Assembly: GCA_002452335.1 (NCBI GenBank)
Contig: DKFJ01000007.1
Span: 83,565-147,564 of the forward strand
Length of the DNA: 64,000 nucleotides
Direction of reading: 5' to 3'
Source: Deferribacteraceae bacterium UBA6799
Lineage (GTDB): Bacteria; Chrysiogenota; Deferribacteres; Deferribacterales; Geovibrionaceae
In this document: in pieces, positions 42,735 through 50,728 of the stretch
Layout of the letters: every line of letters begins with the position of its first letter
How positions within the stretch are numbered: the first letter of the stretch is position 1
The notes under the pieces: generated by a model
Databases searched by the model: none
Seen by the model: only the letters and a program-made list of their open reading frames with translations
Told to the model about the DNA's origin: nothing
Program-made: the position numbers and the translations under genes

Positions 42735-43154
42735 ATGACAAACGCATCAGCAGTATCAACACCGTCCAAATGGACACAATTAGTCGAAGAGGCTAAAGAA
42801 CGCAAAGTCTGGGGTATTGCGTCCAGCTTTGATATATACAACTGCAATCCGGAAACCATACGAAGCGCTGATGCCATCCGTCAGTTCGTCATCGAGCTCT
42901 GTGATCTCATCGAGATGAAGAGATTCGGAGAAACAGTCGTGGTGCACTTCGGCGAGGATGAAAAAGTAGCCGGCTACTCCATGACTCAGCTCATAGAAAC
43001 ATCTCTGATATCAGCACACTTCGCTAACCTGACAAACGCCACATATCTGGACGTTTTCAGCTGCAAACCTTATGATCCCGCTGTGGTAGAGGAATTCGCC
43101 GTCAGATTTTTCGGCGGTACCCACTGCAATACAAACGTTAACCTCAGGCACTGA
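42735..43154 (+). CDS. S-adenosylmethionine decarboxylase (SpeD)-like pyruvoyl enzyme
   Basis: A 139-residue protein that aligns with prokaryotic AdoMet decarboxylases. Those cleave themselves before a serine to form a pyruvoyl cofactor and use a His and a Cys at +5 and +20 from it (Ser63, His68, Cys83 in Thermotoga). Here Ser90, His95 and Cys110 keep exactly those spacings (TSLISAH, then DVFSC), so autoprocessing between Thr89 and Ser90 is plausible. The usual Glu before the serine is Thr, and the HTWPE segment that packs against AdoMet is HFANL, so AdoMet may not be the substrate. SpeD homologues acting on arginine or ornithine are known. GAGGTG precedes the ATG. No aminopropyltransferase (SpeE) gene is adjacent. 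Confidence 0.75.
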   Translation: MTNASAVSTPSKWTQLVEEAKERKVWGIASSFDIYNCNPETIRSADAIRQFVIELCDLIEMKRFGETVVVHFGEDEKVAGYSMTQLIETSLISAHFANLTNATYLDVFSCKPYDPAVVEEFAVRFFGGTHCNTNVNLRH

Positions 43155-43158
43155 GAAA

Positions 43159-44124
43159 GTGAACAGAATATACGCCGTAACCGAATATGACAAATGTATG
43201 GCTCTGTGGAAAGAGCTCATCCCGGTGGAGGTCGTCACCGACATATGGGAAGTGCGTGACTGCTTCCACAGAACATTCAACAGAGAGCTGTTCTTTGTGG
43301 TCTCTGAAAAAGACGGCGTTATCAATGGTTTTCTGCCGCTCTGCTACATAAGCGAAAGCTCGTCCTTCGGATATTTTCCAGGGGAATCGTGGCACGGCAA
43401 GACATGGCTGGAACAGAACCGGCTGATAGCAGACAGCGAAGAAACGCTGAACGCTATGCTCAGCTATGTCATTTCAGACGGCAGAGGCACTTTTCATCTG
43501 CGCTATCTCAACGCCATCAGCACCCTGACAATGGAGGAGGACGAGACAGGGTATCTGTTCACTCCTCCGGCATACGGCTTCTGCATGGACGAATACTACA
43601 AAACGTTCAGCGGAAAAACAGCCAAAAAGATAAAGAAGGAGGTCGCCTCCTTCGATGAAAAAAACATAGAGACTGTTATCGACAGGTATGAGGATTTCGA
43701 AGTGCTGGCGGATATGAACGTCTCACGCTTCGGTCACGACTCATACTTCTCCGATGAGCGATTCAGAGGCGGTTTCCGCAATATGATGCTGTGGCTGAAG
43801 GAGAACGGCATGCTCCGCATGACATCCGTGATGATAGACGGACGACACGCCGCCATAGACATGGGAAGCATCTTCAGAAACACATACACCCTGCTGGCAG
43901 GAGGCACATCCGCCGACTATCCGGGCGTTGCGAAATATATCAACACTCTGCATATGAGATATTCCTGCGAACAGCGTTTTTCACAGGCAGACTTTCTCTG
44001 TGGTAACTTTTCGTGGAAAAGCATGTTTCATCTTGAACCCAGACCTCTTTTCAAGGTATCTAATACTGACGAATCCGTTTTTGAGAAAATAGCCGGAACG
44101 GTCAGCGGAGTATGTTTTGCCTGA
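43159..44124 (+). CDS. GNAT-superfamily acyl/aminoacyltransferase, BioF2/FemAB-like
   Basis: A 321-residue protein with a GTG start four bases after the SpeD-like stop. It resembles the BioF2-type GNAT domain (PF13480), built of two GNAT-like halves as in FemAB. Visible features: VSEKDGVINGFLPLCY strands in the first half; in the second half KKIKKEV, then FRNMMLWLKENGMLRM, VMIDGRHAAIDMGSIF and YTLLAGGTSADYPGVAKYI, the characteristic end of such domains. These enzymes transfer acyl or aminoacyl groups to amines. Placed between a decarboxylase and an ATP-grasp ligase, it could modify an amine made in the pathway. Its substrate is unknown. Confidence 0.75.
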   Translation: MNRIYAVTEYDKCMALWKELIPVEVVTDIWEVRDCFHRTFNRELFFVVSEKDGVINGFLPLCYISESSSFGYFPGESWHGKTWLEQNRLIADSEETLNAMLSYVISDGRGTFHLRYLNAISTLTMEEDETGYLFTPPAYGFCMDEYYKTFSGKTAKKIKKEVASFDEKNIETVIDRYEDFEVLADMNVSRFGHDSYFSDERFRGGFRNMMLWLKENGMLRMTSVMIDGRHAAIDMGSIFRNTYTLLAGGTSADYPGVAKYINTLHMRYSCEQRFSQADFLCGNFSWKSMFHLEPRPLFKVSNTDESVFEKIAGTVSGVCFA

Positions 44125-45367
44125 TAAAAGAGTGGTCGTTGTTGGTTCCACGGCCGATTACAATGAGATAATCCATAAACTGCTCAGAGACAGCGTACTG
44201 TTTCTGACAGACGTACATGAAAGCCTAAGCTGGGGCGGCTACAAGCCGCCGCTGAAAGACGAGTGCCTTACAGATCTGACAGACACTGCTCTGTCTCTGA
44301 GAAATCTGAAAGAACATCTGAAACTGCACAAGATAAAAATTTCAGGCGTGGCATGTTTCGACTGCGAATCACTGCCGCTGGCGTCCGCAGTGGCGAAAAC
44401 ACTCAGTCTGCCGTTTCCTTCCGCAGACAGCATAGATCTCTGCCGGTCAAAATCCAGATCACATAAGGCATGGAAGGACAGCGGAGTTCTCTGTCCGAAA
44501 ACCAGAACCGTATCATCTCTAAACGACATATCCGGAGCAGTGGAGGCGACAGGCTTTCCTGCTGTCTTGAAACCTGCCACAGGAAGCGGAAGCGAGCTGG
44601 TCTTTCTGGTGAAAAACCAGGAAGAGGCGCATGAAAAATTCCGTTTTATCGAGGAAAAACTGGCAATGCACCATAACACCAGAATGTACGGCACAACCGA
44701 CTGCACTCTGGAAGAATACATAGACGGTACAGAATACAGCTGTGACTGGATAATGAAAAACGGACAGGCGGAGATCATCCGCTTTTCCAGAAAGATACAC
44801 GACCACTCCCTCTCTTTCGGCACTACATCCGCTTATGTGGTTCCGGGAGAAAGAGACACGGACCTGAGCACCGAAGACGTGAAAAAAACGCTGGTAAAAG
44901 GCGCTCAGGCGCTCGGTTTCTCAGACATGATAGCCATGACCGATATGATGGAGAAAGACGGCAGAATATATCTGCTGGAGATGACACCCAGAATAGGCGG
45001 AGACTGTCTGCCGTGGCTGATAGAGGAATCATCCGGTCTGAATATGTTCCGGCTGGCGATAGACCACGCGGCAGGAAAAAAACTTCGTATTCCGGCGGCA
45101 GACCAATGGGCTGTGAAATGCGCAGTCAGGATAATCGCCGACAGTGAAGGAATATTCGACCATGTGGAAATGGACGATGACAGCAGGATCACAAGATCAC
45201 TTATAGATAAAAAAACAGGGCATGAGATAATCCTCCCTCCGGAAAACTACGACTCCAGAATACTGGGATTCGTGATATTCACCCCAGACACATCAGAAAA
45301 ACTGAAAGATCAGGCGGAGAGCATCAGACGCTCCGTCAGGATTATATACAAGAATGATATACGCTAA
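44117..45367 (+). CDS. ATP-grasp ligase
   Basis: A 416-residue ligase with a TTG start (GCGGAG six bases upstream) overlapping the previous stop by eight bases. A PreATP-like N-terminal domain (about residues 1-100) leads into the ATP-grasp fold: FPAVLKPATGSGSELVF contains the ATP-binding lysine and glycine loop, CTLEEYIDGTEYSCDWI is the central strand, and IYLLEMTPRIGGD provides metal ligands (Thr replaces the usual Asn). Such enzymes join a carboxylate to an amine or other nucleophile through an acylphosphate. With the decarboxylases and GNAT around it, it most likely forms an amide bond in a small molecule. Confidence 0.85.
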   Translation: MPDKRVVVVGSTADYNEIIHKLLRDSVLFLTDVHESLSWGGYKPPLKDECLTDLTDTALSLRNLKEHLKLHKIKISGVACFDCESLPLASAVAKTLSLPFPSADSIDLCRSKSRSHKAWKDSGVLCPKTRTVSSLNDISGAVEATGFPAVLKPATGSGSELVFLVKNQEEAHEKFRFIEEKLAMHHNTRMYGTTDCTLEEYIDGTEYSCDWIMKNGQAEIIRFSRKIHDHSLSFGTTSAYVVPGERDTDLSTEDVKKTLVKGAQALGFSDMIAMTDMMEKDGRIYLLEMTPRIGGDCLPWLIEESSGLNMFRLAIDHAAGKKLRIPAADQWAVKCAVRIIADSEGIFDHVEMDDDSRITRSLIDKKTGHEIILPPENYDSRILGFVIFTPDTSEKLKDQAESIRRSVRIIYKNDIR

Positions 45368-46676
45368 CTATCTGGAATCACTGACAAACATTCTCGGCAA
45401 AACCACTCCGCCACTTCCGGAGAAACATATAGCGGATGCGGTGGATTATATTCACTCCATATCTGACAAACTTCAGCAGGCGAAGGAGCGTTTCGGATCG
45501 CCTCTTTATGTGATAGACGAACAGGGGCTTCTGACTCACGCAGAGCTTTTTATGTCCGCATTTAAAGAATGTTTCGGGAAGTTTCAGCCTTTCTTTGCCA
45601 TGAAGAGCAACAATCACCCCTATATTATTAAAAAACTGTCCGAAAACGGATACGGGATAGATGTGTCCAGCGGAGCGGAGCTTTTGACAGCGCTGAACGC
45701 CGGAGCAGACAAGCTGGTATTCAGCGGTCCGGCAAAAACATCGAAAGAGCTGTCGCTCGCGGTTGAGAACTCTGACAAAGTGACTGTGCTGATTGACAGC
45801 CTGAACGAGCTGGAAAAGCTGAGCGCTGAGGCGGACAGACAGAACAGAAAGATCAGAGCCGGAGTGCGGATCACAACCCAGAATAACCCCCTCTGGCGCA
45901 AATTCGGCATAGCGCCTGATGCTCTGCCCTCTTTCATGAACAAAGCCGCAGAGAAACGGAATATAGACCTCTGCGGACTACAGTTTCACTCCAGCTGGAA
46001 CCTGACGCCTGACAATCACATCAGACTGATAGAGACCATCGGTCACGCCATATCGACCCTGAGCGCAGAACAGCGGGAGCGCATAAAGTTTCTGGACATG
46101 GGAGGCGGTTACTGGGTGGAAGACGGCGAATGGATGCTGGCGGACACAGCTCAGGAGATCAAGGTTGCCAAACATCTGACGGATATCGACACCGACCCGC
46201 TGGATCACAGATATCTGCCCGCCACAGATATCAGAACATATGCAAAAGCACTCTCTGATGCTTTTAACAGGCACATACGCCCGCTGACCGACTGCGATGT
46301 TTACGCCGAGCCGGGGCGTTTTGTGGCTCACCACAGCATGCACCTTCTGCTCAGCGTTGAGGATATCAAAGAGCCGGACATAGCAGTCACAGACGGCGCT
46401 ACAAACATGCTGGGCTGGGAAAGATACGAAATGGACTATTTTCCTGTGGTGAATATCACTGCTCCGTCAAAGACCGAGAGACCCATGATGGTGCTCGGCT
46501 CACTCTGCACCCCTCACGATGTCTGGGGAGCGGCTTATCACGGGCAAAGCATGAGCATCGGCGACATACTGATAATCCCCTATCAGGGGGCATACACCTA
46601 CAGCCTCAGGCAGAATTTTATCAAAGATATTCCGGAAAGTATTGTTTTCAGAGGATCTGAACTCTTCAGGGCATAA
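45354..46676 (+). CDS. group IV PLP-dependent decarboxylase (DapDC/ODC-like)
   Basis: A 440-residue alanine-racemase-fold decarboxylase overlapping the ATP-grasp gene by 14 bases. The PLP lysine is Lys84 in PFFAMKSNNHPYI; DVSSGAEL is the conserved loop; LQFHSSWNLT replaces the HIGSQ motif of DAP decarboxylase; FLDMGGGYW is the glycine loop and DVYAEPGRFV binds the cofactor phosphate. The active-site Cys is in GSLCTPHDVW, which differs from the CESTD of DAP decarboxylase, so the substrate may differ. It is about 20-30 residues longer than lysA products at the N-terminus. Last gene of the operon, ending in a convergent terminator. Confidence 0.85.
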   Translation: MIYANYLESLTNILGKTTPPLPEKHIADAVDYIHSISDKLQQAKERFGSPLYVIDEQGLLTHAELFMSAFKECFGKFQPFFAMKSNNHPYIIKKLSENGYGIDVSSGAELLTALNAGADKLVFSGPAKTSKELSLAVENSDKVTVLIDSLNELEKLSAEADRQNRKIRAGVRITTQNNPLWRKFGIAPDALPSFMNKAAEKRNIDLCGLQFHSSWNLTPDNHIRLIETIGHAISTLSAEQRERIKFLDMGGGYWVEDGEWMLADTAQEIKVAKHLTDIDTDPLDHRYLPATDIRTYAKALSDAFNRHIRPLTDCDVYAEPGRFVAHHSMHLLLSVEDIKEPDIAVTDGATNMLGWERYEMDYFPVVNITAPSKTERPMMVLGSLCTPHDVWGAAYHGQSMSIGDILIIPYQGAYTYSLRQNFIKDIPESIVFRGSELFRA

Positions 46677-46705
46677 AAAAACCGCACCCATAGAATGAGT
46701 GCGGT
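46674..46705 (-). terminator. terminator of tRNA-Val
   Basis: A 7-bp stem (ACCGCAC / GTGCGGT) followed by seven T residues on the minus strand, just after the tRNA 3' end and touching the stop codon of the PLP decarboxylase. Confidence 0.8.
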
Positions 46706-46711
46706 AAAAAA

Positions 46712-46783
46712 TAGGCACGGACGGTTTCGAACCGTCGACCCTTGCCACGTCAAGGCAATGCTCTCCCACTGAGCTACGCGCCT
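46712..46783 (-). tRNA. tRNA-Val (anticodon GAC)
   Basis: 72 bases form a complete cloverleaf: acceptor AGGCGCG / CGTGCCT, U8-A9, D stem GCTC/GAGC, anticodon stem TTGCC/GGCAA with loop TTGACGT (anticodon GAC), and T arm GACGG-TTCGAAA-CCGTC, discriminator A. CCA is not encoded. Confidence 0.95.
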
Positions 46784-46794
46784 TCGGAGTACAG

Positions 46795-46823
46795 ATAATA
46801 CATATTCGACTGACCTTTTTCAA
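46795..46823 (-). promoter_or_regulatory. promoter of tRNA-Val
   Basis: Minus-strand TTGAAA (46823-46818) and TATTAT (46800-46795) are 17 bases apart, each 5/6 to consensus, with the start expected a few bases before the mature tRNA. Confidence 0.7.
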
Positions 46824-46887
46824 GATTTTTTTTCAAACAGCCTAATTTTATATTACAAAATAGTCAAAGCGGTAATATATTAAGCAT

Positions 46888-47517
46888 ATGAGCAAAATAC
46901 GAAACAACGCCTTCCGGCGCAACACCGAAAAATATGACGAATGGTTCGAAAGAAATCTCTATGCGTACGAGTCTGAACTCCTGCTGCTGCAAAGCCTTAA
47001 CATGCACGGCAGGATGATAGAGATAGGTGTGGGTACCGGAAAATTCGCCTTTCCTCTGGGGATCAAGCTGGGCGTGGAACCAACGGAACAGATGTATAAA
47101 AAAGCCGTTGAACTGGGCATAGACACCATATGCGCCGTGGCGGAGAACCTGCCTCTCAGGTCAGATACTTTCGACTGGGTGCTGATGGTTACCACCATCT
47201 GTTTCGTGAACGACCCGCAGAGGGCGTGTGACGAGATGTTCCGCATACTGAATAAAGGCGGGCATATAGCAGTCGCCTTCGTGGACAAAAACACTGATCT
47301 GGGCGCAAAATATCTGGCGAAAAAATCAGAAAGCGTTTTTTATCAGGAGGCGGAGTTCTACAGCACGGAAGACATCATCCGTATAATGAAAAAAGCGGGA
47401 TTTACAGATATCAGAACATATCAGACACTGACGGACAGCTCGCTGAGCTATGCCGAACAGCCATCAGAAGGATACGGAAAAGGCGGTTTCGCCGCTGTGA
47501 CCGGGATGAAACCCTAG
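46888..47517 (+). CDS. class I SAM-dependent methyltransferase
   Basis: A 209-residue methyltransferase of the UbiE/Methyltransf_11 type. Motif I is MIEIGVGTGKFAFPLG, the acidic residue binding the SAM ribose follows in LGVEPTEQM, motif IV region is FDWVLMVTTICFV and motif post-I AVAENLPLRSDTF. The substrate is not evident. It is a single gene, its stop overlapping the convergent cytochrome b5-like gene by four bases. Confidence 0.85.
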   Translation: MSKIRNNAFRRNTEKYDEWFERNLYAYESELLLLQSLNMHGRMIEIGVGTGKFAFPLGIKLGVEPTEQMYKKAVELGIDTICAVAENLPLRSDTFDWVLMVTTICFVNDPQRACDEMFRILNKGGHIAVAFVDKNTDLGAKYLAKKSESVFYQEAEFYSTEDIIRIMKKAGFTDIRTYQTLTDSSLSYAEQPSEGYGKGGFAAVTGMKP

Positions 47518-48203
47518 CCCCAGCTCAGTTTTCCTCCGTTGAACCCTATCACAGCCAGCACAGGCACATTCAGAAATATCATAGCGTGATAAAAGAGAGA
47601 AGCGCCCCCCTGTCCCGTGCCTATCTCCGGAGACATCATGCGCATGATGACCTCCAGCAGACACATGAAAAAAAGTATGAAGGAAAAAGTGATCTTCAGC
47701 CCGAATATTTTGTTCATGGTCAGCTCATAGTTAACCCACCAGCTAACGAATCCGGAACCGATAGTGGGAATCAGAAACAGTACGGAAGCCGCCAGAGAAT
47801 AAAACCCGGCGGACTCGAAGGATTCTTTTCCGGTGGCGAGAAATATGATCTGCATGATAACGGTGAAGTTGATAAGCCCCATAGGAAAATGTATAAACAT
47901 GGGGTGCGGGTGAAAAAGTCTGTATAATTTTCTTACGGTGTCTTTGAAAGTTTTTTCCTGTTTACCCGCTGTCTTTTTCACAGCGTCCAGAGTGTCTACC
48001 TGAGAAAACCGCTCCAGAACCTCCGGACCGTGCGGTGCTGATTTCAGCGCCTCTGACAGGTCCATTCCGGCGAAGTGCTTGTTGACGTGTTTGCCGTTTT
48101 TCCAGAGTCTGCTGTCGGTAACGTCATATACCCTGCCCTCGTTGGAAACATAGCTCTTTCTCCCCTCTTTTCCGTCAAAAGTTTGCAGTTCCTCTTTTTT
48201 CAC
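47514..48203 (-). CDS. cytochrome b5-like heme domain fused to DUF2231 membrane domain
   Basis: A 229-residue protein with a GTG start behind GGAGTGCAAA. The N-terminal ~75 residues match the cytochrome b5-like heme-binding family found in anaerobes (SNEGRVYDVTDSRLWKNGKH, with haem-ligand histidines in KHVNKHFAGMD and SAPHGPEVL). The remainder has four membrane helices of the DUF2231 type, beginning at the conserved FHPHPMFIHFPMGLINF. The combination suggests a membrane electron-transfer or haem protein. No partner gene is adjacent. Confidence 0.85.
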   Translation of the reverse strand: MKKEELQTFDGKEGRKSYVSNEGRVYDVTDSRLWKNGKHVNKHFAGMDLSEALKSAPHGPEVLERFSQVDTLDAVKKTAGKQEKTFKDTVRKLYRLFHPHPMFIHFPMGLINFTVIMQIIFLATGKESFESAGFYSLAASVLFLIPTIGSGFVSWWVNYELTMNKIFGLKITFSFILFFMCLLEVIMRMMSPEIGTGQGGASLFYHAMIFLNVPVLAVIGFNGGKLSWG

Positions 48204-48308
48204 TTTGCACTCCGAAAAAAATTGTTTATTATCTGAATTTAGTATACATAACGCCGTTTTTCAAGGCTAGTTGTATCTTAAATTTATTTAAACACGGCAG
48301 TAACATTT

Positions 48309-49076
48309 ATGAATAAAATACACGTTTTCCTGATAATGCTAATAGTCTTCATGTATTCATGCTCCACAGCGACACAGAACTTCACCGACTCACCTGTAAC
48401 CAATGAGATAAATCCTCAGAAAAGAAAGCTGAAATCCATGCAGTATACCATCCAGGCGGGAGCATTCGGCAATATATCCAATGCCGTGCGCATGGAAAAG
48501 AAGCTGGACAGAAGCGGACTGGAGGCGTATTACTTTCTGGACGTGGACAACCTTTATAAGGTGCGGTTCGGAAACTTCCAGTCCAGAGCCGCCGCCATAG
48601 CCACCGCTAAAAAGATGCAGGACAGAGGATACATAGACGTATACTATGTGGTCGCTCCGGAGGAATATGAGGCGGCTAAGCCGGAATATCTCACAGACAT
48701 CACAGGGCTCAGAGCAGCCATAGTGGAGACCGCGAAAAGATATCTGGGCGTGCCCTATGAGTGGGGCGGAACAAACGACTCCGGATTCGACTGCAGCGGG
48801 CTCACAATGGCCGTGTACAGGCTGAACGGACTGGATCTGCCCAGAGTCTCCTACGAACAGTTCAAAGAGGGTACATACGTCAGCAAAGAGGAGCTGCGTC
48901 CCGGCGATCTCGTATTTTTCGACACCAGAAGGCTCGGCAGGGTATCCCATGTCGGCATATATATAGGAAACGACATGTTCATCCACGCCCCACGCACAGG
49001 GCAGAAGGTGAAGGTGGAAAGTCTCTCTCTGGATTATTTTGTCAGATCATACAGAGGCGCCAGAAGCTATTTCTAA
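48309..49076 (+). CDS. SPOR-NlpC/P60 lipoprotein, cell-wall peptidase
   Basis: A 255-residue predicted lipoprotein: signal sequence with lipobox FMYSC (Cys18). A SPOR domain (about residues 42-118, YTIQAGAFGNISNAVRMEKK) binds denuded septal peptidoglycan, and an NlpC/P60 cysteine peptidase domain follows (about 130-255). The catalytic set is visible: Cys in GFDCSGLTMAVY, His in RVSHVGIYIGND, and a second His in MFIHAPRTG. It probably cleaves cell-wall peptides, perhaps at division sites. The pairing of SPOR with NlpC in one lipoprotein is less common than SPOR with amidase. Confidence 0.9.
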   Translation: MNKIHVFLIMLIVFMYSCSTATQNFTDSPVTNEINPQKRKLKSMQYTIQAGAFGNISNAVRMEKKLDRSGLEAYYFLDVDNLYKVRFGNFQSRAAAIATAKKMQDRGYIDVYYVVAPEEYEAAKPEYLTDITGLRAAIVETAKRYLGVPYEWGGTNDSGFDCSGLTMAVYRLNGLDLPRVSYEQFKEGTYVSKEELRPGDLVFFDTRRLGRVSHVGIYIGNDMFIHAPRTGQKVKVESLSLDYFVRSYRGARSYF

Positions 49077-50014
49077 GCTAGAAATCTGGAAAATATCTCT
49101 ATCCATATGGGAATGGTGACAAGACTCACCGCCGTGGTGGTAAGGATTGTCTGAACCGCCGTCTCCAGATCCCCGCCGAAATATTTTATAATGGCGATGG
49201 TCAGCATGCCCGCCGGCATGGACGCCTGAACCGCCGTTATCATCTTCAGATCATACGACACAGGCAGAAATTTTACCGTGACGACCATTATCACCGGTAT
49301 CACAAACATCCTCAGGATCACAGCCCCCACGGATATTCTCAGCCCGCCCTTCTTCATGAGCGCCCCGGCAGACTCCGCCAGAGCGGCGCCGCTGATAAAA
49401 ATACCTATCGGGATGGCAACCAGCGCTATGGGATGCATCACGTTATAAACCCATGACGGCAGAGCATCTCCACCGATGAAAAAATTAACCGCCAGAGATA
49501 TAATGACCGCCAGCAGAGGAGGGTTTTTCAGCACTCTCGTGATGTTTCTGTATGAAAATCCGGTCATGAGCCCCACGCCCACAGACCAGTACGCAAGATC
49601 TATGCCTATGTTATGCACCAGCAGAAGCCCCACCGTCTCCTTACCGAAGATGAACTCGGTGATCGGGATAGAAAGAAATCCGTAGTTGTATATCCCCACG
49701 GTAAAAGCGAACGACGCCTTGGCGTCTCTGTTTTTCGCTCCGAAATATCCCGCCAGATACCATGAGACGGCAAAACCTGTCACTATGCCGTAAAAACCGA
49801 CAAGCGGAGCTGATATTACGTTGGATATATCCGCCAGAGCTTTATTGCCGACCACATAGTTAAATATCATAACCGGCATGAAGAAATTGATAAGAGCTTT
49901 CAGCATCAGCTTCTCCGGTCTGCCTCTGGTGATGCCGAATCTGTTGAACGCTCCTCCTATAAATGCGGCTGACATGTATGGAAATAATATTTTGAAAATA
50001 CCGAGATAGGTCAT
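49073..50014 (-). CDS. AEC family transporter (auxin efflux carrier type)
   Basis: A 313-residue inner-membrane carrier with ten predicted helices in two halves, as in AEC/PIN-like proteins. Typical segments are INFFMPVMIFNYVVGNKALA in the N-terminal half and AVQASMPAGMLTIAIIKYFGGD in the C-terminal half. Bacterial members transport malate, malonate or other organic acids. The start follows weakly; the stop overlaps the convergent NlpC gene by four bases. The substrate is not determinable. Confidence 0.85.
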   Translation of the reverse strand: MTYLGIFKILFPYMSAAFIGGAFNRFGITRGRPEKLMLKALINFFMPVMIFNYVVGNKALADISNVISAPLVGFYGIVTGFAVSWYLAGYFGAKNRDAKASFAFTVGIYNYGFLSIPITEFIFGKETVGLLLVHNIGIDLAYWSVGVGLMTGFSYRNITRVLKNPPLLAVIISLAVNFFIGGDALPSWVYNVMHPIALVAIPIGIFISGAALAESAGALMKKGGLRISVGAVILRMFVIPVIMVVTVKFLPVSYDLKMITAVQASMPAGMLTIAIIKYFGGDLETAVQTILTTTAVSLVTIPIWIEIFSRFLA

Positions 50015-50024
50015 GAAATGATCG

Positions 50025-50720
50025 TCAGAAAATCAATCCGGTGGTCTTTCCGGCATCGAGTTTTTTATAGATATCTTCAGGGTCGGTATTTTCCATAGCG
50101 CTGACCAGACTGCCCGCTATCTCCACCGCCTGAAACTCAGTGATATATCCGTTTTTTATCCTGCTGGTCTTTTCCAGATTTTCCAGACGGATCTCTGTCT
50201 CCGCGTTCAGGGCGCTGTTAGAAGCCATTTTCGCTGCTACCTCTCTGATGGCTCTGTCTAGCTGCGCCTGAGCCCCGCCGGATTCCAGATTTATTACATC
50301 CAGTCCCAGTTCTTTGCTGTCAGCGTCTCCTATCACCTTCGACCCCAGAAACTGTTCCTTAGAAGCCATGGTGTCTATAGAGGTCAGCACCTGCTCAGCG
50401 TCGGACACTATCCTGTCCTGCTCCGCCAGACTTCTGTCTTTGGCGCTGTCGTATTCGTCAGCTATCTTTCTTAGCTGCTGGAGCTTCACGCTGACGGCCT
50501 TCAGTGCCTCTGCTCTGGACTGTACATAGCTGAGATTGCTCTGCGAGTCTCTGGCTTTCAGATATACGGAATTATATTTTTTTGCTGTGGATACTTTTTG
50601 AGATGAGGATGATTCAGACGCAGTCTCAGTCTCCGAAGAAGACACGGCTGTTGTTCCGGTTCTGCCTTTGACCGGATTGTCGATCTTTGCGATACCCGCG
50701 GGGGTTATCTTCTCTATCAT
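50025..50720 (-). CDS. Ser-rich coiled-coil protein of unknown function
   Basis: A 231-residue protein I do not recognise. The N-terminal ~45 residues are rich in Ser, Thr and Glu and probably disordered (SSSETETASESSSSQ). Residues about 60-115 and 150-205 are helical with heptad-like patterns (YVQSRAEALKAVSVKLQQLR; LRNLEKTSRIKN-like segments), a little reminiscent of flagellin-type helical rods. No signal peptide. It lies eight bases after the pseudopilin gene on the same strand, so it is co-transcribed with it and may be linked to that surface structure. Confidence 0.6.
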   Translation of the reverse strand: MIEKITPAGIAKIDNPVKGRTGTTAVSSSETETASESSSSQKVSTAKKYNSVYLKARDSQSNLSYVQSRAEALKAVSVKLQQLRKIADEYDSAKDRSLAEQDRIVSDAEQVLTSIDTMASKEQFLGSKVIGDADSKELGLDVINLESGGAQAQLDRAIREVAAKMASNSALNAETEIRLENLEKTSRIKNGYITEFQAVEIAGSLVSAMENTDPEDIYKKLDAGKTTGLIF

Positions 50721-50728
50721 CCCGTCAC

